Shown here: positions 17,675 through 26,277 of the stretch, piece by piece | Layout: the number at the start of each line of letters is the position of its first letter | Numbering within the stretch: position 1 is the first letter of the stretch | Source of the DNA: Aphodovivens sp036306585 | GTDB taxonomy: Bacteria > Actinomycetota > Coriobacteriia > Coriobacteriales > Eggerthellaceae | Direction: 5' to 3' | NCBI GenBank assembly: GCA_036306585.1 | Contig: JAXJZF010000005.1 | Location: 62,001 to 126,000 of the forward strand | DNA: 64,000 nucleotides | The notes under the pieces: model-generated | Told to the model about the DNA's origin: nothing | The model's input: the letters and a program-made list of their open reading frames with translations, nothing else | Database searches by the model: none | Made by a program: the position numbers and the translations under genes

Positions 17675-20230
17675 GTGCAAAAACCCTCTTGCCCTTGCAA
17701 CCCCACGCATATCAGCGTGCGTGGGGCGAGGGTTCATAATCTGAAAAACGTAGACGTCGACATTCCGCTTGGCCAACTCGTAGGCATCGCGGGCGTGTCG
17801 GGCTCGGGAAAAAGCTCGCTCGCCCTAGGGGTGCTGTATGCAGAGGGGTCACGGCGCTACCTGGATGCCCTGTCCACCTACACGCGGCGACGCATCTCCC
17901 AAACCTCGCGCGCCGCTGTGGATGAGGTGCGCCATGTGCCTGCCGCCCTCGCATTGCGGCAGCGTCCTGGCATTCCGAGCGTCCATTCAACGTTCGGCAC
18001 CTCCACCGAGCTTCTCAACTACCTTCGTTTGCTGTTTTCGCGCGTGGGCAGCCATGTGTGCCCGCAGGGGCATCGCGTTGCTCCTTCGCCCAACGTAGCG
18101 CTCGGCTTGCCTTTGTCGTGCCCGGTGTGCGGCGAGGAATTCTTCGGTCCCGGAGCGGAGGATCTGGCTTTCAATAGCGGCGGCGCCTGCAAGACATGCG
18201 GCGGCACGGGCATCGTCCGCCGCGTAGACGAAGCATCGCTGGTGCCTGACGAGTCCCTCTCCATCGACGATGGCGCGGTGCTTCCCTGGGGCACGTTGAT
18301 GTGGGATCTCATGAAGCAGGTGTGCGGGGCGATGGGCGTGCGCACAGACGTGCCGTTTTCGCAGCTTACGCCTGAAGAGCGCGAGATCGTGTTCCATGGA
18401 CCGATGGAAAAGAGGCATATTCTCTACAAGGCGAAAAAGGGCGACACGTTCGCGGAAATGGATTTCACCTATTACAGCGCGGTCAACACGGTGAAAAACG
18501 CCCTTGCAAAAGTGAAGGACGAGAAGGGCTTGGCCCGTGTGTCGAAATTCCTGAAAGAGGCGGAATGCCCCGACTGCGGAGGCACGCGCCTTTCTGCCGC
18601 CGCACGCGCTCCACGCATCGATGGCATGAATTTGGCGGATGCGACCGCGCTTACCCTGGACGAACTGGCTCGATGGGTGTCTTCCGTTCCGGCAAAATCG
18701 CCCGAAAGCGTGCGCGCTATGGCAGAGGCGATCACGTTGGAGATGGTCGAGCCCATCGAGCGTCTGCAACAGCTGGGCGTCGGGTATCTTGCGCTTGATC
18801 GCGCCAGCTCGACGCTGTCGACCGGCGAGCGCCAGCGTGTGCAATTGGCTCGTGCCGTCCGCAATCGCACCACGGGCGTCCTGTATGTGCTCGACGAGCC
18901 CTCCATCGGCCTGCATCCCTCCAACGTGGAGGGCTTGCTGGGCGTGGTGGACGATCTTTTGGCTGACGGAAACTCGGTCGTGATGGTCGACCATGATGCG
19001 CGCGCATTGCGTCACGCGGATCACATCATCGAAATGGGCCCCGACTCGGGCGTTGAGGGCGGCGAGGTGATCGCCCAAGGGCCGGTGGAGCAGGTTGCCG
19101 TTGATCCCGCTTCCCGCATAGGGGCGTTTTTGTCTGGCGAACGCGCGGTGCGGGTTCGTGCCCGCATAGCCGAGAAGGATCTGTTCGAAAAGGGTGCCAT
19201 CGCCCTTGAAACCGAGGCCATCCACACGGTGAAGCCCCTCGCGGTGCGTATTCCCCGAGGGAAACTGACGGTGGTCACAGGGGTGTCCGGCTCCGGAAAA
19301 ACCACTTTGGTGTTGGAAAGCCTGATGCCGGCGCTTGCCGCAGCCGCGCAAGGCGAAGCGCTTCCGGCGCATGTGCGATCGGTGGATGCGCCCGGCATCG
19401 CACGAGCAAGCCTTATCGATGCGAAGCCGATCGGGGTGAATGTGCGCTCGACGGTTGCCACCTATTCCGGCGTGCTAGACGATCTGCGTCGCGCCTATGC
19501 TGCGTTGCCGGCTGCAAAGGAACAGGGTTTGAAGGCGGGGGCGTTTTCGTATAACACGGGAAGCCTGCGCTGCCCTACCTGTGACGGGACCGGCCAGATA
19601 TCGTTGGATGTGCAGTTTTTGCCCGACGTCGAGATCCCCTGTCCCGATTGCGGCGGCTCCCGCTACTGCCGCGAGGCATACCGGGTGGCGCTGCCGGTCG
19701 AAGGCGCGGTCAGTCGGGACGGCCGTGTGCCGGACGCCTTGCCCCTTCCCGATCTTTTGGCGCTTACCGTCGATCAGGCCCTTTCTTGCATAGTGCCGGG
19801 CACGGCGGGCATGAAGCGCGTGGTGTCGAAATTGCAGACGCTGCACGATCTGGGATTGGGCTATCTTGCGCTGGGGGAGGCGACGCCGTCTCTTTCCGGC
19901 GGCGAAGCGCAACGACTGAAGTTGGCGAGCGAGCTTTCCCGCAAGCAAGACGATGCCCTGTTCGCCTTCGACGAGCCCACCATCGGATTGCATCCGCTGG
20001 ATGTGGAAACGCTTCTACGGGTTCTGCAGCGCCTGTTGGACAACGGGGCTACCGTGGTGGTGATCGAGCACGACCTGGATATGATAGCCAATGCCGATTA
20101 CGTGGTGGATATGGGGCCCGGCGGCGGTGAGGCGGGCGGCCGCGTGGTTGCAGCCGGCTCGCCCGAGCAGGTGGCGGCTTGCTCTGAAAGCATCACCGGG
20201 CGCTATATCGCCGAGGAATTGGCGATATAG
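17675..20230 (+). CDS. UvrA-like excinuclease ATPase (short, UvrA2-type)
   Basis: An 851-aa UvrA homologue, about 90 residues shorter than housekeeping UvrA. Both ATPase halves are complete: Walker A GVSGSGKSSLALG and GVSGSGKTTLVLE, signatures LSTGERQRVQLARA and LSGGEAQRLKLASE. Zinc-finger cysteine pairs are present (CPVCGEEFF, CKTCGGTG, CPTCDGTG, CPDCGGS). The shortness and sequence style suggest a UvrA2-like paralogue, some of which are linked to resistance to DNA-binding drugs rather than general repair. The chosen start is GTG 17675, six bases after AGGAGG; the open frame begins at GTG 17609, overlapping the fusion gene. It ends one base before the stop of the convergent activase gene, with no terminator between. 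Confidence 0.85.
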   Translation: MQKPSCPCNPTHISVRGARVHNLKNVDVDIPLGQLVGIAGVSGSGKSSLALGVLYAEGSRRYLDALSTYTRRRISQTSRAAVDEVRHVPAALALRQRPGIPSVHSTFGTSTELLNYLRLLFSRVGSHVCPQGHRVAPSPNVALGLPLSCPVCGEEFFGPGAEDLAFNSGGACKTCGGTGIVRRVDEASLVPDESLSIDDGAVLPWGTLMWDLMKQVCGAMGVRTDVPFSQLTPEEREIVFHGPMEKRHILYKAKKGDTFAEMDFTYYSAVNTVKNALAKVKDEKGLARVSKFLKEAECPDCGGTRLSAAARAPRIDGMNLADATALTLDELARWVSSVPAKSPESVRAMAEAITLEMVEPIERLQQLGVGYLALDRASSTLSTGERQRVQLARAVRNRTTGVLYVLDEPSIGLHPSNVEGLLGVVDDLLADGNSVVMVDHDARALRHADHIIEMGPDSGVEGGEVIAQGPVEQVAVDPASRIGAFLSGERAVRVRARIAEKDLFEKGAIALETEAIHTVKPLAVRIPRGKLTVVTGVSGSGKTTLVLESLMPALAAAAQGEALPAHVRSVDAPGIARASLIDAKPIGVNVRSTVATYSGVLDDLRRAYAALPAAKEQGLKAGAFSYNTGSLRCPTCDGTGQISLDVQFLPDVEIPCPDCGGSRYCREAYRVALPVEGAVSRDGRVPDALPLPDLLALTVDQALSCIVPGTAGMKRVVSKLQTLHDLGLGYLALGEATPSLSGGEAQRLKLASELSRKQDDALFAFDEPTIGLHPLDVETLLRVLQRLLDNGATVVVIEHDLDMIANADYVVDMGPGGGEAGGRVVAAGSPEQVAACSESITGRYIAEELAI

Positions 20231-20231
20231 C

Positions 20232-21284
20232 CTACGCTTGCGCTTTCACCTCGCCGCGTTCGCAGCGGTTGCCCCATGCGTCGATTATCTTGCCATCGCG
20301 ATATACGCAGATGATCTCGCAGTGGTTGGCGCACTTAGCGCATTCCACTTCACGGGTTACGAACTCGAAGTCAAGCGCCGCGTCGAAATCGAAGGAGCCC
20401 GACGAGAAGGGGCCGCTGCCTCCGGCTTTTGCGGGGCCGGCGTCCGCTGCCAGCAGCGCAGCGCCATACGCTCCCATAAGGTGCCCGTCGGCATCGACCG
20501 AAATCGGCATGCCCAGCTGCTCCTCGAAGGCGCGCACCACGCCTTCGTTTTTGCTCACGCCCCCTTGGAACACCACCGGCGAGAGGATTTTCTTCCCCTT
20601 GCCCACGTTGTTCAGGTAATTCGAAGCTACTGCGTTGCATAGGCCGGCGATGATGTCTTCGCGTGCGTAGCCCACCTGGATCTTATGCACCAGGTCGCTT
20701 TCTGCGAACACCGTGCAACGAGCTGCGATGTTCGCGGGGCGTTTTGAAAGGAGGGCGATCTTGCCGAACTCCTCGACCTCCACGCCAAGGCGATGGGCTT
20801 GGCTGGAAAGGAACGAGCCGGTTCCGGCTGCGCATAGGGTGTTCATGGCGTAATCCACGGCGATGCCGTCGGATACGATGATGATCTTCGAATCCTGCCC
20901 GCCGATTTCCAAGATGGTGCGCACGTCGGGGTGCAGATGCGTGGTGCCAACGGCATGGGCGGTGATCTCGTTCTTGACGACGGTTGCGCCGAGCATCGCC
21001 CCCACCAACCTGCGTGCGCTGCCGGTTGTGCCGGCGCCTACAACGCGCGTCGAATCAAGATCCACCTGGTCGCGCAATTGGGCGACCACGCGCTTTGCCG
21101 CCCCTGCCGGATCTCCTTCGGTCCAGAGGTAGGAGCGTGCGATGATGCGTCGCTCGCCATCGATGATCACGCCTTTGGTCGATATCGATCCAATGTCGAT
21201 ACCGAGGTAGGCATTGCCGTCTTCGAGGCTCGCATCGGCGGTTTGCGAAAGGGCTGCGCAGTTGTATTCGGCCGTGGAAGTCAT
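20232..21284 (-). CDS. Acyl-CoA dehydratase activase (BadF/BadG/BcrA/BcrD ATPase family)
   Basis: A 350-aa activator. It has the ASKHA ATPase fold (GIDIGSISTKGVIID near 25, GAGTTGSARRL, EIGGQDSKII) and the activase cysteines in NTLCAAGTGSF and ARCTVFAESD, which in homodimers bind one bridging 4Fe-4S cluster. A C-terminal Cys group (CAKCANHCEIIC and RCERGE) resembles the knuckle in the 1593-aa fusion. The ATG at 21282-21284 follows AAGGAGA and overlaps the stop of the gene before it by four bases, so translation is coupled. It is the last gene of a three-gene minus-strand operon with two HgdB-like proteins, and should supply them with low-potential electrons at the cost of ATP. Confidence 0.9.
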   Translation of the reverse strand: MTSTAEYNCAALSQTADASLEDGNAYLGIDIGSISTKGVIIDGERRIIARSYLWTEGDPAGAAKRVVAQLRDQVDLDSTRVVGAGTTGSARRLVGAMLGATVVKNEITAHAVGTTHLHPDVRTILEIGGQDSKIIIVSDGIAVDYAMNTLCAAGTGSFLSSQAHRLGVEVEEFGKIALLSKRPANIAARCTVFAESDLVHKIQVGYAREDIIAGLCNAVASNYLNNVGKGKKILSPVVFQGGVSKNEGVVRAFEEQLGMPISVDADGHLMGAYGAALLAADAGPAKAGGSGPFSSGSFDFDAALDFEFVTREVECAKCANHCEIICVYRDGKIIDAWGNRCERGEVKAQA

Positions 21285-22537
21285 CGTTTGATCTTCTCCT
21301 TTTTCATGCACAACATGTCGTAGAACGCTTCCAAGCGCGTGTCCAAACCGGTGTCGGAGGTTTGGGAGTCGTAGGTGAGGTAGAGGACGGGAATGCGGAA
21401 GTCCTCGCTGATCCGCTGCAGCACCGGAACGCAATCGATTTCAGGCGTGCAGCCTGCCGATTTCGCATGCACCAGGCCATCGAAGCCTTCCTGCGCGTAT
21501 TTGCGAGCGGTGGCGATGGTGAGCGTCGAGGTGGGTCCCATGTCGTAGTCGATGTAGTCGGCGCATCCGACGCGCAAATTGGGCTCGTTGTAGCGCAGGA
21601 ACCGGTTGGTCAAGTTCAAGGAGCGGTGGACTTCGGATCCAAGCCCCGTCAGCTTCTCGTCGAGCCCCAGGTTGCTGCGCCCGTCTATAGCCGTGAACAT
21701 CTCCCCCACGATGCCGATGCGCACCGGATCGGAAGGCTTGTCCACGGGGATCGAGAGCATATCATCCATGCCCGCACGGAAGGCGTCGTTGATCTGGGTC
21801 ATGCTCGTCACGCCGTCCATTCTCGCGAGGAAGCGCTCCCATGCGTGGCGGAATGCCCCCCGCTCTCGTTCGAACCCGGCATTCGCCAGATAGAAATCCC
21901 GCGCGGTGTCGAGTTTCGATACCAGGGAACCGCATGCCAGAAGCTGTGGGAGCGCATGGGAAACCGAAAGGTTGGGGTTCACCACCTTGATGCATTGGCG
22001 AGCCCAGCCGATCCAGCCCCCCTCGATGCCTCCTGAGAAGTTCAGCATGTCGAAATCGTATCCGAGGTCCCGCAGGATGGATTCCTGCAGTTCGCCGTAA
22101 TATCCCAGCCGGCATGGCCCCCCGAATTGCACCAGCACGTCTGCGCCGGCTTCAAGCGCTTCTATGAAATCGCCCAGGATGTGCTTGAAGGGCGTGCACA
22201 CGTAGTCGGTTGCATGCTGCGCGCCAAGATCGTTGGTGAGTTTGGTGGCAGCGGGCAAAGGAAGGAAATCGGCATCGAGCACCTGCTCGACGAAGAACTT
22301 GAATGCGGGCTCGTAGTAGCAGTACCGGAAAAACGCAACTTTCACGCGCTTGTGCCGGTTCTTTCTTCTGCGGTGCTTTCTTTCGGCAAGTAGGCGCGGC
22401 GGTCGGGAAATGTCCAGGTTGAAAGCCATTTTCGCGCGCACGAGAGCCCCCGCACGACGTGCTGCGTTTTCCTTTGCCGCCGCCGGTGATTGCGTGCCGC
22501 AGTTGGCAAAACCTGTCGTTTCGCGGTTATCCTTCAT
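21281..22537 (-). CDS. 2-hydroxyacyl-CoA dehydratase (HgdB-like/DUF2229) family protein
   Basis: A 418-aa member of the HgdB-like family, matching the last module of the 1593-aa fusion in style: KVAFFRYCYYEPAF, YVCTPFKHILGDF, QFGGPCRLGYYGELQ, GIVGEMFTAIDGRSN and AKSAGCTPEIDC. Several cysteines are placed to bind a cluster. The start ATG at 22535-22537 lies inside the end of the preceding gene (11-base overlap) with AGGAGGAAAGG upstream. An Arg/Lys-rich segment near residues 50-65 precedes the first domain and is unusual for the family. It is the middle gene of the operon and presumably forms a heteromer with the 22527-23582 product. Substrate unknown; a double-cubane cluster protein is an alternative reading. 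Confidence 0.8.
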   Translation of the reverse strand: MKDNRETTGFANCGTQSPAAAKENAARRAGALVRAKMAFNLDISRPPRLLAERKHRRRKNRHKRVKVAFFRYCYYEPAFKFFVEQVLDADFLPLPAATKLTNDLGAQHATDYVCTPFKHILGDFIEALEAGADVLVQFGGPCRLGYYGELQESILRDLGYDFDMLNFSGGIEGGWIGWARQCIKVVNPNLSVSHALPQLLACGSLVSKLDTARDFYLANAGFERERGAFRHAWERFLARMDGVTSMTQINDAFRAGMDDMLSIPVDKPSDPVRIGIVGEMFTAIDGRSNLGLDEKLTGLGSEVHRSLNLTNRFLRYNEPNLRVGCADYIDYDMGPTSTLTIATARKYAQEGFDGLVHAKSAGCTPEIDCVPVLQRISEDFRIPVLYLTYDSQTSDTGLDTRLEAFYDMLCMKKEKIKR

Positions 22538-23582
22538 GCTCGGCACCTTTCCTCCTCCTGCCTGCCTCACGCTGTTTACCCTGATGAAAGCGAATGATGT
22601 CCACGAAGCTCTCCAGGCGCGTTTCGATGCCGGCGGTGCCGCTTTGCGCGTCGATCATCAGATTGAGGATGGGCGTGCCGTGAACGCATCTCATGACGGC
22701 ATCGTCGGTCATGGAGTCCGGTCCGCAGGGGAACGCGCTCACCAGCACGATGCCGTCCAAGTGCTTTTGCAGCATCAGTATGGATCCGATGATCTCGCGA
22801 TTGGGGGCCCAGGGCATGGTTTCGGAAAAGTCCAGGCTGGCATGGAATGCGCGATCATGCCGGGTTTCGTCGGCGTACAGCACGGTGGCGCCCATGCCTT
22901 CGAGCGCATCCACCACGGTGCCGCACAGGTACCGATCGTGGGCGATGTAAGGATGAGCGGCGAGGAGGATGGCAAGAGGCTCTTTCTCCGATCCGCTCGG
23001 GTCCTGGGCGACGACGTTGCGGTACTCTTCGAGGAGCCGAAGGGTTTTCTCCTGAGCGGCGGCGCGTTCGGCGTTCCGCGCATTTTGCGCCCGCTCGGCG
23101 AGCTTCCACGCTCGACGGGCCGTGGCTGCGGGTACATCCATCTGCTCGGCAAGCTTGAGAAAAGCGCCTCGGGTTTTATGCGGGTTGGAAGCGTCTTCGA
23201 CCAGCAGCGTCATCAGGCGCAAATCGGTATCGCGAAAGGTGTTGGCCACCAAGTCGGGCGCCGATTGGAATTTCGTGCAGAATCCCGAGCGCGGGTTGCC
23301 GCTGGCGTAGCAGGGCACGAACACCGCATCGCATGCGCCGCGAAGGCTCTCCACATGCCCCAGATAGATCTTGGAGGCCAAGCAGCACTCATCGATGGAG
23401 AGCCGCTCTCCCGTCTCCAGCAGCAAGCGGTCGGTTTCCCGGCTTACCACTGCTTTTCGCCCGATCGCTTCGAAAAAGGAACGCCAAAGCGTGCCGTAGC
23501 GGTAATACAGGAGCGAACGGGGGATCCCGATGGTAAGCACATCCGAGTAGGTTTTGGCAAAACGTCGCAGCGGTGTTGCCAC
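22527..23582 (-). CDS. 2-hydroxyacyl-CoA dehydratase (HgdB-like/DUF2229) family protein
   Basis: A 351-aa protein resembling the first HgdB-like module of the 1593-aa fusion: TIGIPRSLLYYRYGTLW, SIDECCLASKIYLGHV, VPCYASGNPRSGFC and, near the end, VSAFPCGPDSMTDDAV. The cysteines at these sites are those expected to ligate a cluster in dehydratase-like subunits. The start is GTG at 23580-23582, seven bases after AAAGGA; the frame stays open upstream but that part lacks family character. It is the first gene of a three-gene operon (this, 21281-22537, 20232-21284) joined by overlaps. Together these encode what the neighbouring fusion carries on one chain. Confidence 0.8.
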   Translation of the reverse strand: MATPLRRFAKTYSDVLTIGIPRSLLYYRYGTLWRSFFEAIGRKAVVSRETDRLLLETGERLSIDECCLASKIYLGHVESLRGACDAVFVPCYASGNPRSGFCTKFQSAPDLVANTFRDTDLRLMTLLVEDASNPHKTRGAFLKLAEQMDVPAATARRAWKLAERAQNARNAERAAAQEKTLRLLEEYRNVVAQDPSGSEKEPLAILLAAHPYIAHDRYLCGTVVDALEGMGATVLYADETRHDRAFHASLDFSETMPWAPNREIIGSILMLQKHLDGIVLVSAFPCGPDSMTDDAVMRCVHGTPILNLMIDAQSGTAGIETRLESFVDIIRFHQGKQREAGRRRKGAEHEG

Positions 23583-23595
23583 GGGTGCATCCTTT

Positions 23596-24468
23596 CTACG
23601 AAATCGATTCGGGCAGTTGGAGAACGCCGGTCTCTTCCAGGGTGAAGCGAGTGCCGTCATAGACGACGCGTGTGATGCTTCCGTTGAGGATGACGAGCGG
23701 ATCGTTCACGCGCGTGCGGTCCAGCAGATACATGAGGGTGCGGATGGCGAAGGCGTGGGTGGTGCATATGGCGTTTCCTCCGCCTGCCGCTAGCAGGGCG
23801 TTGCCTGCATCGAGCAAGAACGATTTCAAACGCTTTGCGATATCGGCGAAACGCTCTGCGCGCTGCGTCGGATCGAGCCTAGCGAGATTGTCGGCGGTTT
23901 CGGGAAGCCGTTCGTTTTCCTCGGCAAAGGTAAGCTCGCGCCCGAACCCTTCGATCAAGCGCTCGTGAAGCTTCTCGCCGCTGCCGCCTTCCAGATTTCC
24001 ATAGCACCACTCTCTCAGACGGGCGTCGCAGCGTGCGGCAACGCCCTCGAGGACTGCGGCAGACGACGTTTTTGCGGCTTCGTCGAGGGCGCTCAGGAAC
24101 CGAGCGGCGCGCGGCGTGCTCGGGCTCGCCGCGTCTGATGCGCGCGGCTGCAAGGTCGGGGCGGGGTCGCATTCGCGGGACTCGTCGACGTCGGAACGCA
24201 CCTGAGCGCGTGCGTCCAACAGCTCGGCGAGCGTTTGGCGGGTGCGGCCCAGATCGCTTGCGTAAGCCGCCTTGAACTCGATTCGGGCTAGCTCGCGGCC
24301 TGCGGCACGCGCCGAGTCGACTCCTTCTTCGGTTAGCGGAGAATCGCACCATCCTTGAACCCGGTGCTGTTGGTTGAATTGGGTTTTCCCATGCCTGACG
24401 AAGTAGAGCGTCGCCGACGCGTTTCGGGTTGTCGCGATGTCTTTCACCTTGGGACCTTCCGTGAGCAT
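23596..24468 (-). CDS. Histidine phosphatase family protein
   Basis: A phosphoglycerate-mutase-like histidine phosphatase of up to 290 aa. The RHG motif (LYFVRHGKTQFNQQHRVQGW, about 21-40) holds the phosphohistidine, and a second-half histidine lies in ICTTHAFAIRTL near 240. An insertion of about 45 Asp/Ala/Pro-rich residues near 95-140 is longer than usual. It probably removes phosphate from a small metabolite such as a sugar phosphate or cobalamin precursor. Start is uncertain: ATG at 24468 has a poor site, whereas GTG at 24447 sits seven bases after GGAAGG. The stop is 13 bases from the start of the HgdB-like gene, so it may lead that operon. Confidence 0.85.
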   Translation of the reverse strand: MLTEGPKVKDIATTRNASATLYFVRHGKTQFNQQHRVQGWCDSPLTEEGVDSARAAGRELARIEFKAAYASDLGRTRQTLAELLDARAQVRSDVDESRECDPAPTLQPRASDAASPSTPRAARFLSALDEAAKTSSAAVLEGVAARCDARLREWCYGNLEGGSGEKLHERLIEGFGRELTFAEENERLPETADNLARLDPTQRAERFADIAKRLKSFLLDAGNALLAAGGGNAICTTHAFAIRTLMYLLDRTRVNDPLVILNGSITRVVYDGTRFTLEETGVLQLPESIS

Positions 24469-24489
24469 AACCCTGCTATTTTCGCACGA

Positions 24490-24523
24490 AACGGCATCGA
24501 CTGCCGAGGAGGCTGATGCCGTT
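24490..24523. promoter_or_regulatory. 9-bp dyad in divergent promoter region
   Basis: AACGGCATC (24490-24498) and GATGCCGTT (24515-24523) are perfect inverted copies 16 bases apart, between the divergent histidine phosphatase and 40-aa peptide genes. No T run follows on either side, so an operator is as likely as a hairpin. Downstream at 24544-24552, TGATACAAT is a good extended -10 for the rightward transcript. Confidence 0.35.
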
Positions 24524-24590
24524 CGGCGGTTTGTCGCGGCGTTTGATACAATCGCGCCATAAACGTCGTTGCTCAGGAGGCGATTGCATC

Positions 24591-24713
24591 ATGCTCGAAT
24601 CTATTGCGTTGGCCCGGACGGGCGACAGCCTGCTGCCGGTTGCCCTGGCTGCCATCGTGATCGTCGCGATCGTCGTGCTGATCGTCGCCGTTGCCAAGAT
24701 GAGGCGGCGCTAG
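24591..24713 (+). CDS. 40-aa stand-alone LAxTG-type sorting-signal peptide
   Basis: A tiny protein that consists almost wholly of a cell-wall sorting signal: a short N-terminus, LARTGD (residues 8-13), a transmembrane helix of about 21 hydrophobic residues, and a KMRRR tail. LAxTG is the motif recognised by class E sortases of Actinobacteria. There is no signal peptide and no surface domain to anchor. The ribosome site is CAGGAGG ten bases before the ATG, and an extended -10 (TGATACAAT, 24544-24552) lies upstream, so it looks expressed. It ends three bases before rsmI and is probably co-transcribed. It may be a membrane microprotein that only resembles a sorting signal, or the relic of a larger surface protein. 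Confidence 0.6.
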   Translation: MLESIALARTGDSLLPVALAAIVIVAIVVLIVAVAKMRRR

Positions 24714-24716
24714 CAT

Positions 24717-25613
24717 ATGGGACGCGAAGCCGAGATAGCAGGTCGGAACGCGGTTCCCGGCGGGAAGCTGGTGGTGGTTCCCACCCCATTAGGCAATCTG
24801 GGCGATATGACCCAACGGGCCTTGGATGCCCTTTCCCAGGCAGACGTGGTGTGCGCGGAGGACACGCGCGTGACGGGTAGGCTTTTGTCCGCCTACGGGA
24901 TCAGCAAACGATTGGAGCGCCTGGACGAGGCGTTGTCGGCTCAACGTGCTGAAGGGATAGCCCGTCGCGTGCTGGATGGGCAGGTCATCGCATATTGCAG
25001 CGATGCCGGCATGCCGGGCGTTTCCGATCCGGGCATGCGCTTGGTTCGCGCATGCCATGCGGCGGGGGCGCCGGTCGAAGTGCTGCCGGGCGGCACCGCG
25101 GTGGCAACTGCATACGTGGCAAGCGGCTGCGAGAACCCCCATTTCTATTTCGGGGGGTTTTTCCCGCGCAAGCCGGGCGAGCGGCGTGCGGTTTTGACGG
25201 CTTTGGCGATGCTCGATGCGGCGCTGGTGTTCTACGAGAGCCCCAATCGCCTGGCGGGAGCACTCGAGGCTATCGCCGAGGCGTTCCCCCTGCGCGAGGC
25301 GGCGGTGTGCCGCGAGCTAACCAAGATGCACGAGGAGATCGTGCGCGACGCCTTGCCCCGACTCCGCGACGAGTTCGCGCGCCGCGATGCCGAGGGGGGT
25401 GTGAAGGGGGAGATCGTCATCGTCATCGATGGCCCCAACGTTGCCGAAGGCGAGCAGCGTGCCATGGAGCGGACGGTAGACGCGCAGGCTCGCGCTGCCG
25501 AATTGCTCGCCCAGGGCATGCGGAAAAAAGACGTTGCCAAGAAGCTTGCGAACGAGTTGGACATCCCGCGCAACGAAGCTTACAAGATCGCCCTCTCGGC
25601 GGATGCGCGATGA
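24717..25613 (+). CDS. rsmI: 16S rRNA (cytidine(1402)-2'-O)-methyltransferase RsmI
   Basis: A 298-aa tetrapyrrole-methylase-fold enzyme that 2'-O-methylates C1402 of 16S rRNA with SAM. Family motifs are clear: VVPTPLGNLGDMTQRALDAL (about 21-40), CAEDTRVTGRLL, YCSDAGMPGVSDPG, PGGTAVATAYVASG and FYESPNRL. The C-terminal helical part (about 250-298) ends with ANELDIPRNEAYK, typical of RsmI. It starts three bases after the 40-aa peptide gene and its stop overlaps the next ATG (ATGA), so 24591-26197 is one operon. Confidence 0.95.
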   Translation: MGREAEIAGRNAVPGGKLVVVPTPLGNLGDMTQRALDALSQADVVCAEDTRVTGRLLSAYGISKRLERLDEALSAQRAEGIARRVLDGQVIAYCSDAGMPGVSDPGMRLVRACHAAGAPVEVLPGGTAVATAYVASGCENPHFYFGGFFPRKPGERRAVLTALAMLDAALVFYESPNRLAGALEAIAEAFPLREAAVCRELTKMHEEIVRDALPRLRDEFARRDAEGGVKGEIVIVIDGPNVAEGEQRAMERTVDAQARAAELLAQGMRKKDVAKKLANELDIPRNEAYKIALSADAR

Positions 25614-26197
25614 ACGCGCGTCGAACGACTGCAGGGCGCAGCGCGGCGCTTCCCGAGGAGCTTATCTTCGTGGACGACCTTGAAGTCCGGGTGATGCGAA
25701 AGCGCGTCAAGAACGTCAATCTGCGGGTGAAGCCTCCGGACGGCAGGGTGGAGGTGTCGGCTCCGCGGGATGTGGACATCGACGTCATACGCCGCTTCGT
25801 GCAGCGGAAAGCCGGATGGATTCGCACCCAGCAGGGTCTTGCCGCGCAAAGCCCCATGGCCCGCGCGGCGGGCGCGCCCGCCGAGGAGGTTGCCCAATGG
25901 AAGCGGGTGGTGCAGGCTTTCGTTCCCGGGCTCGTTTCAAAATGGGAACCCATCATGGGCGTGAAGGCGGGAAGGATCGCTTATCGCAATATGTCGAGTC
26001 GCTGGGGCAGCTGCCAGCCATCGACGGGACGCATCTGCATCAATGTTCGCCTTGCCCTCTATCCGCCCGAGTGCTTGGAATACGTGGTGGTGCACGAACT
26101 GTGCCATCTGTTGGAGAGCGGGCACGGTCCGCGCTTCCATGCTTTAATGGATGCCTTTTTGCCCGACTGGCGGGCAGCGCGCGCCAAATTACGTTGA
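25610..26197 (+). CDS. YgjP-like (DUF45/SprT-type) zinc metallopeptidase
   Basis: A 195-aa member of the YgjP/DUF45 family. The zinc motif VVHELCHLLESGHGPRFH (about 160-177) gives HExxH-like ligands as HELCH plus a downstream histidine, and MSSRWGSCQPSTGRICIN before it is a family hallmark. The N-terminal domain is a small beta-rich region ending in a helix (RRFVQRKAGWIRTQQ). The natural substrate of this family is not established. The ATG at 25610 overlaps the rsmI stop by four bases, which fixes the start. Confidence 0.9.
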   Translation: MNARRTTAGRSAALPEELIFVDDLEVRVMRKRVKNVNLRVKPPDGRVEVSAPRDVDIDVIRRFVQRKAGWIRTQQGLAAQSPMARAAGAPAEEVAQWKRVVQAFVPGLVSKWEPIMGVKAGRIAYRNMSSRWGSCQPSTGRICINVRLALYPPECLEYVVVHELCHLLESGHGPRFHALMDAFLPDWRAARAKLR

Positions 26198-26277
26198 TGG
26201 ATCGGACGGCCCGGCGGGATCTGCCGCTTGCGTGAAGCCGAGCGGCGGTTGGCTGCCATGCTGCTAGGATAGGCGTG

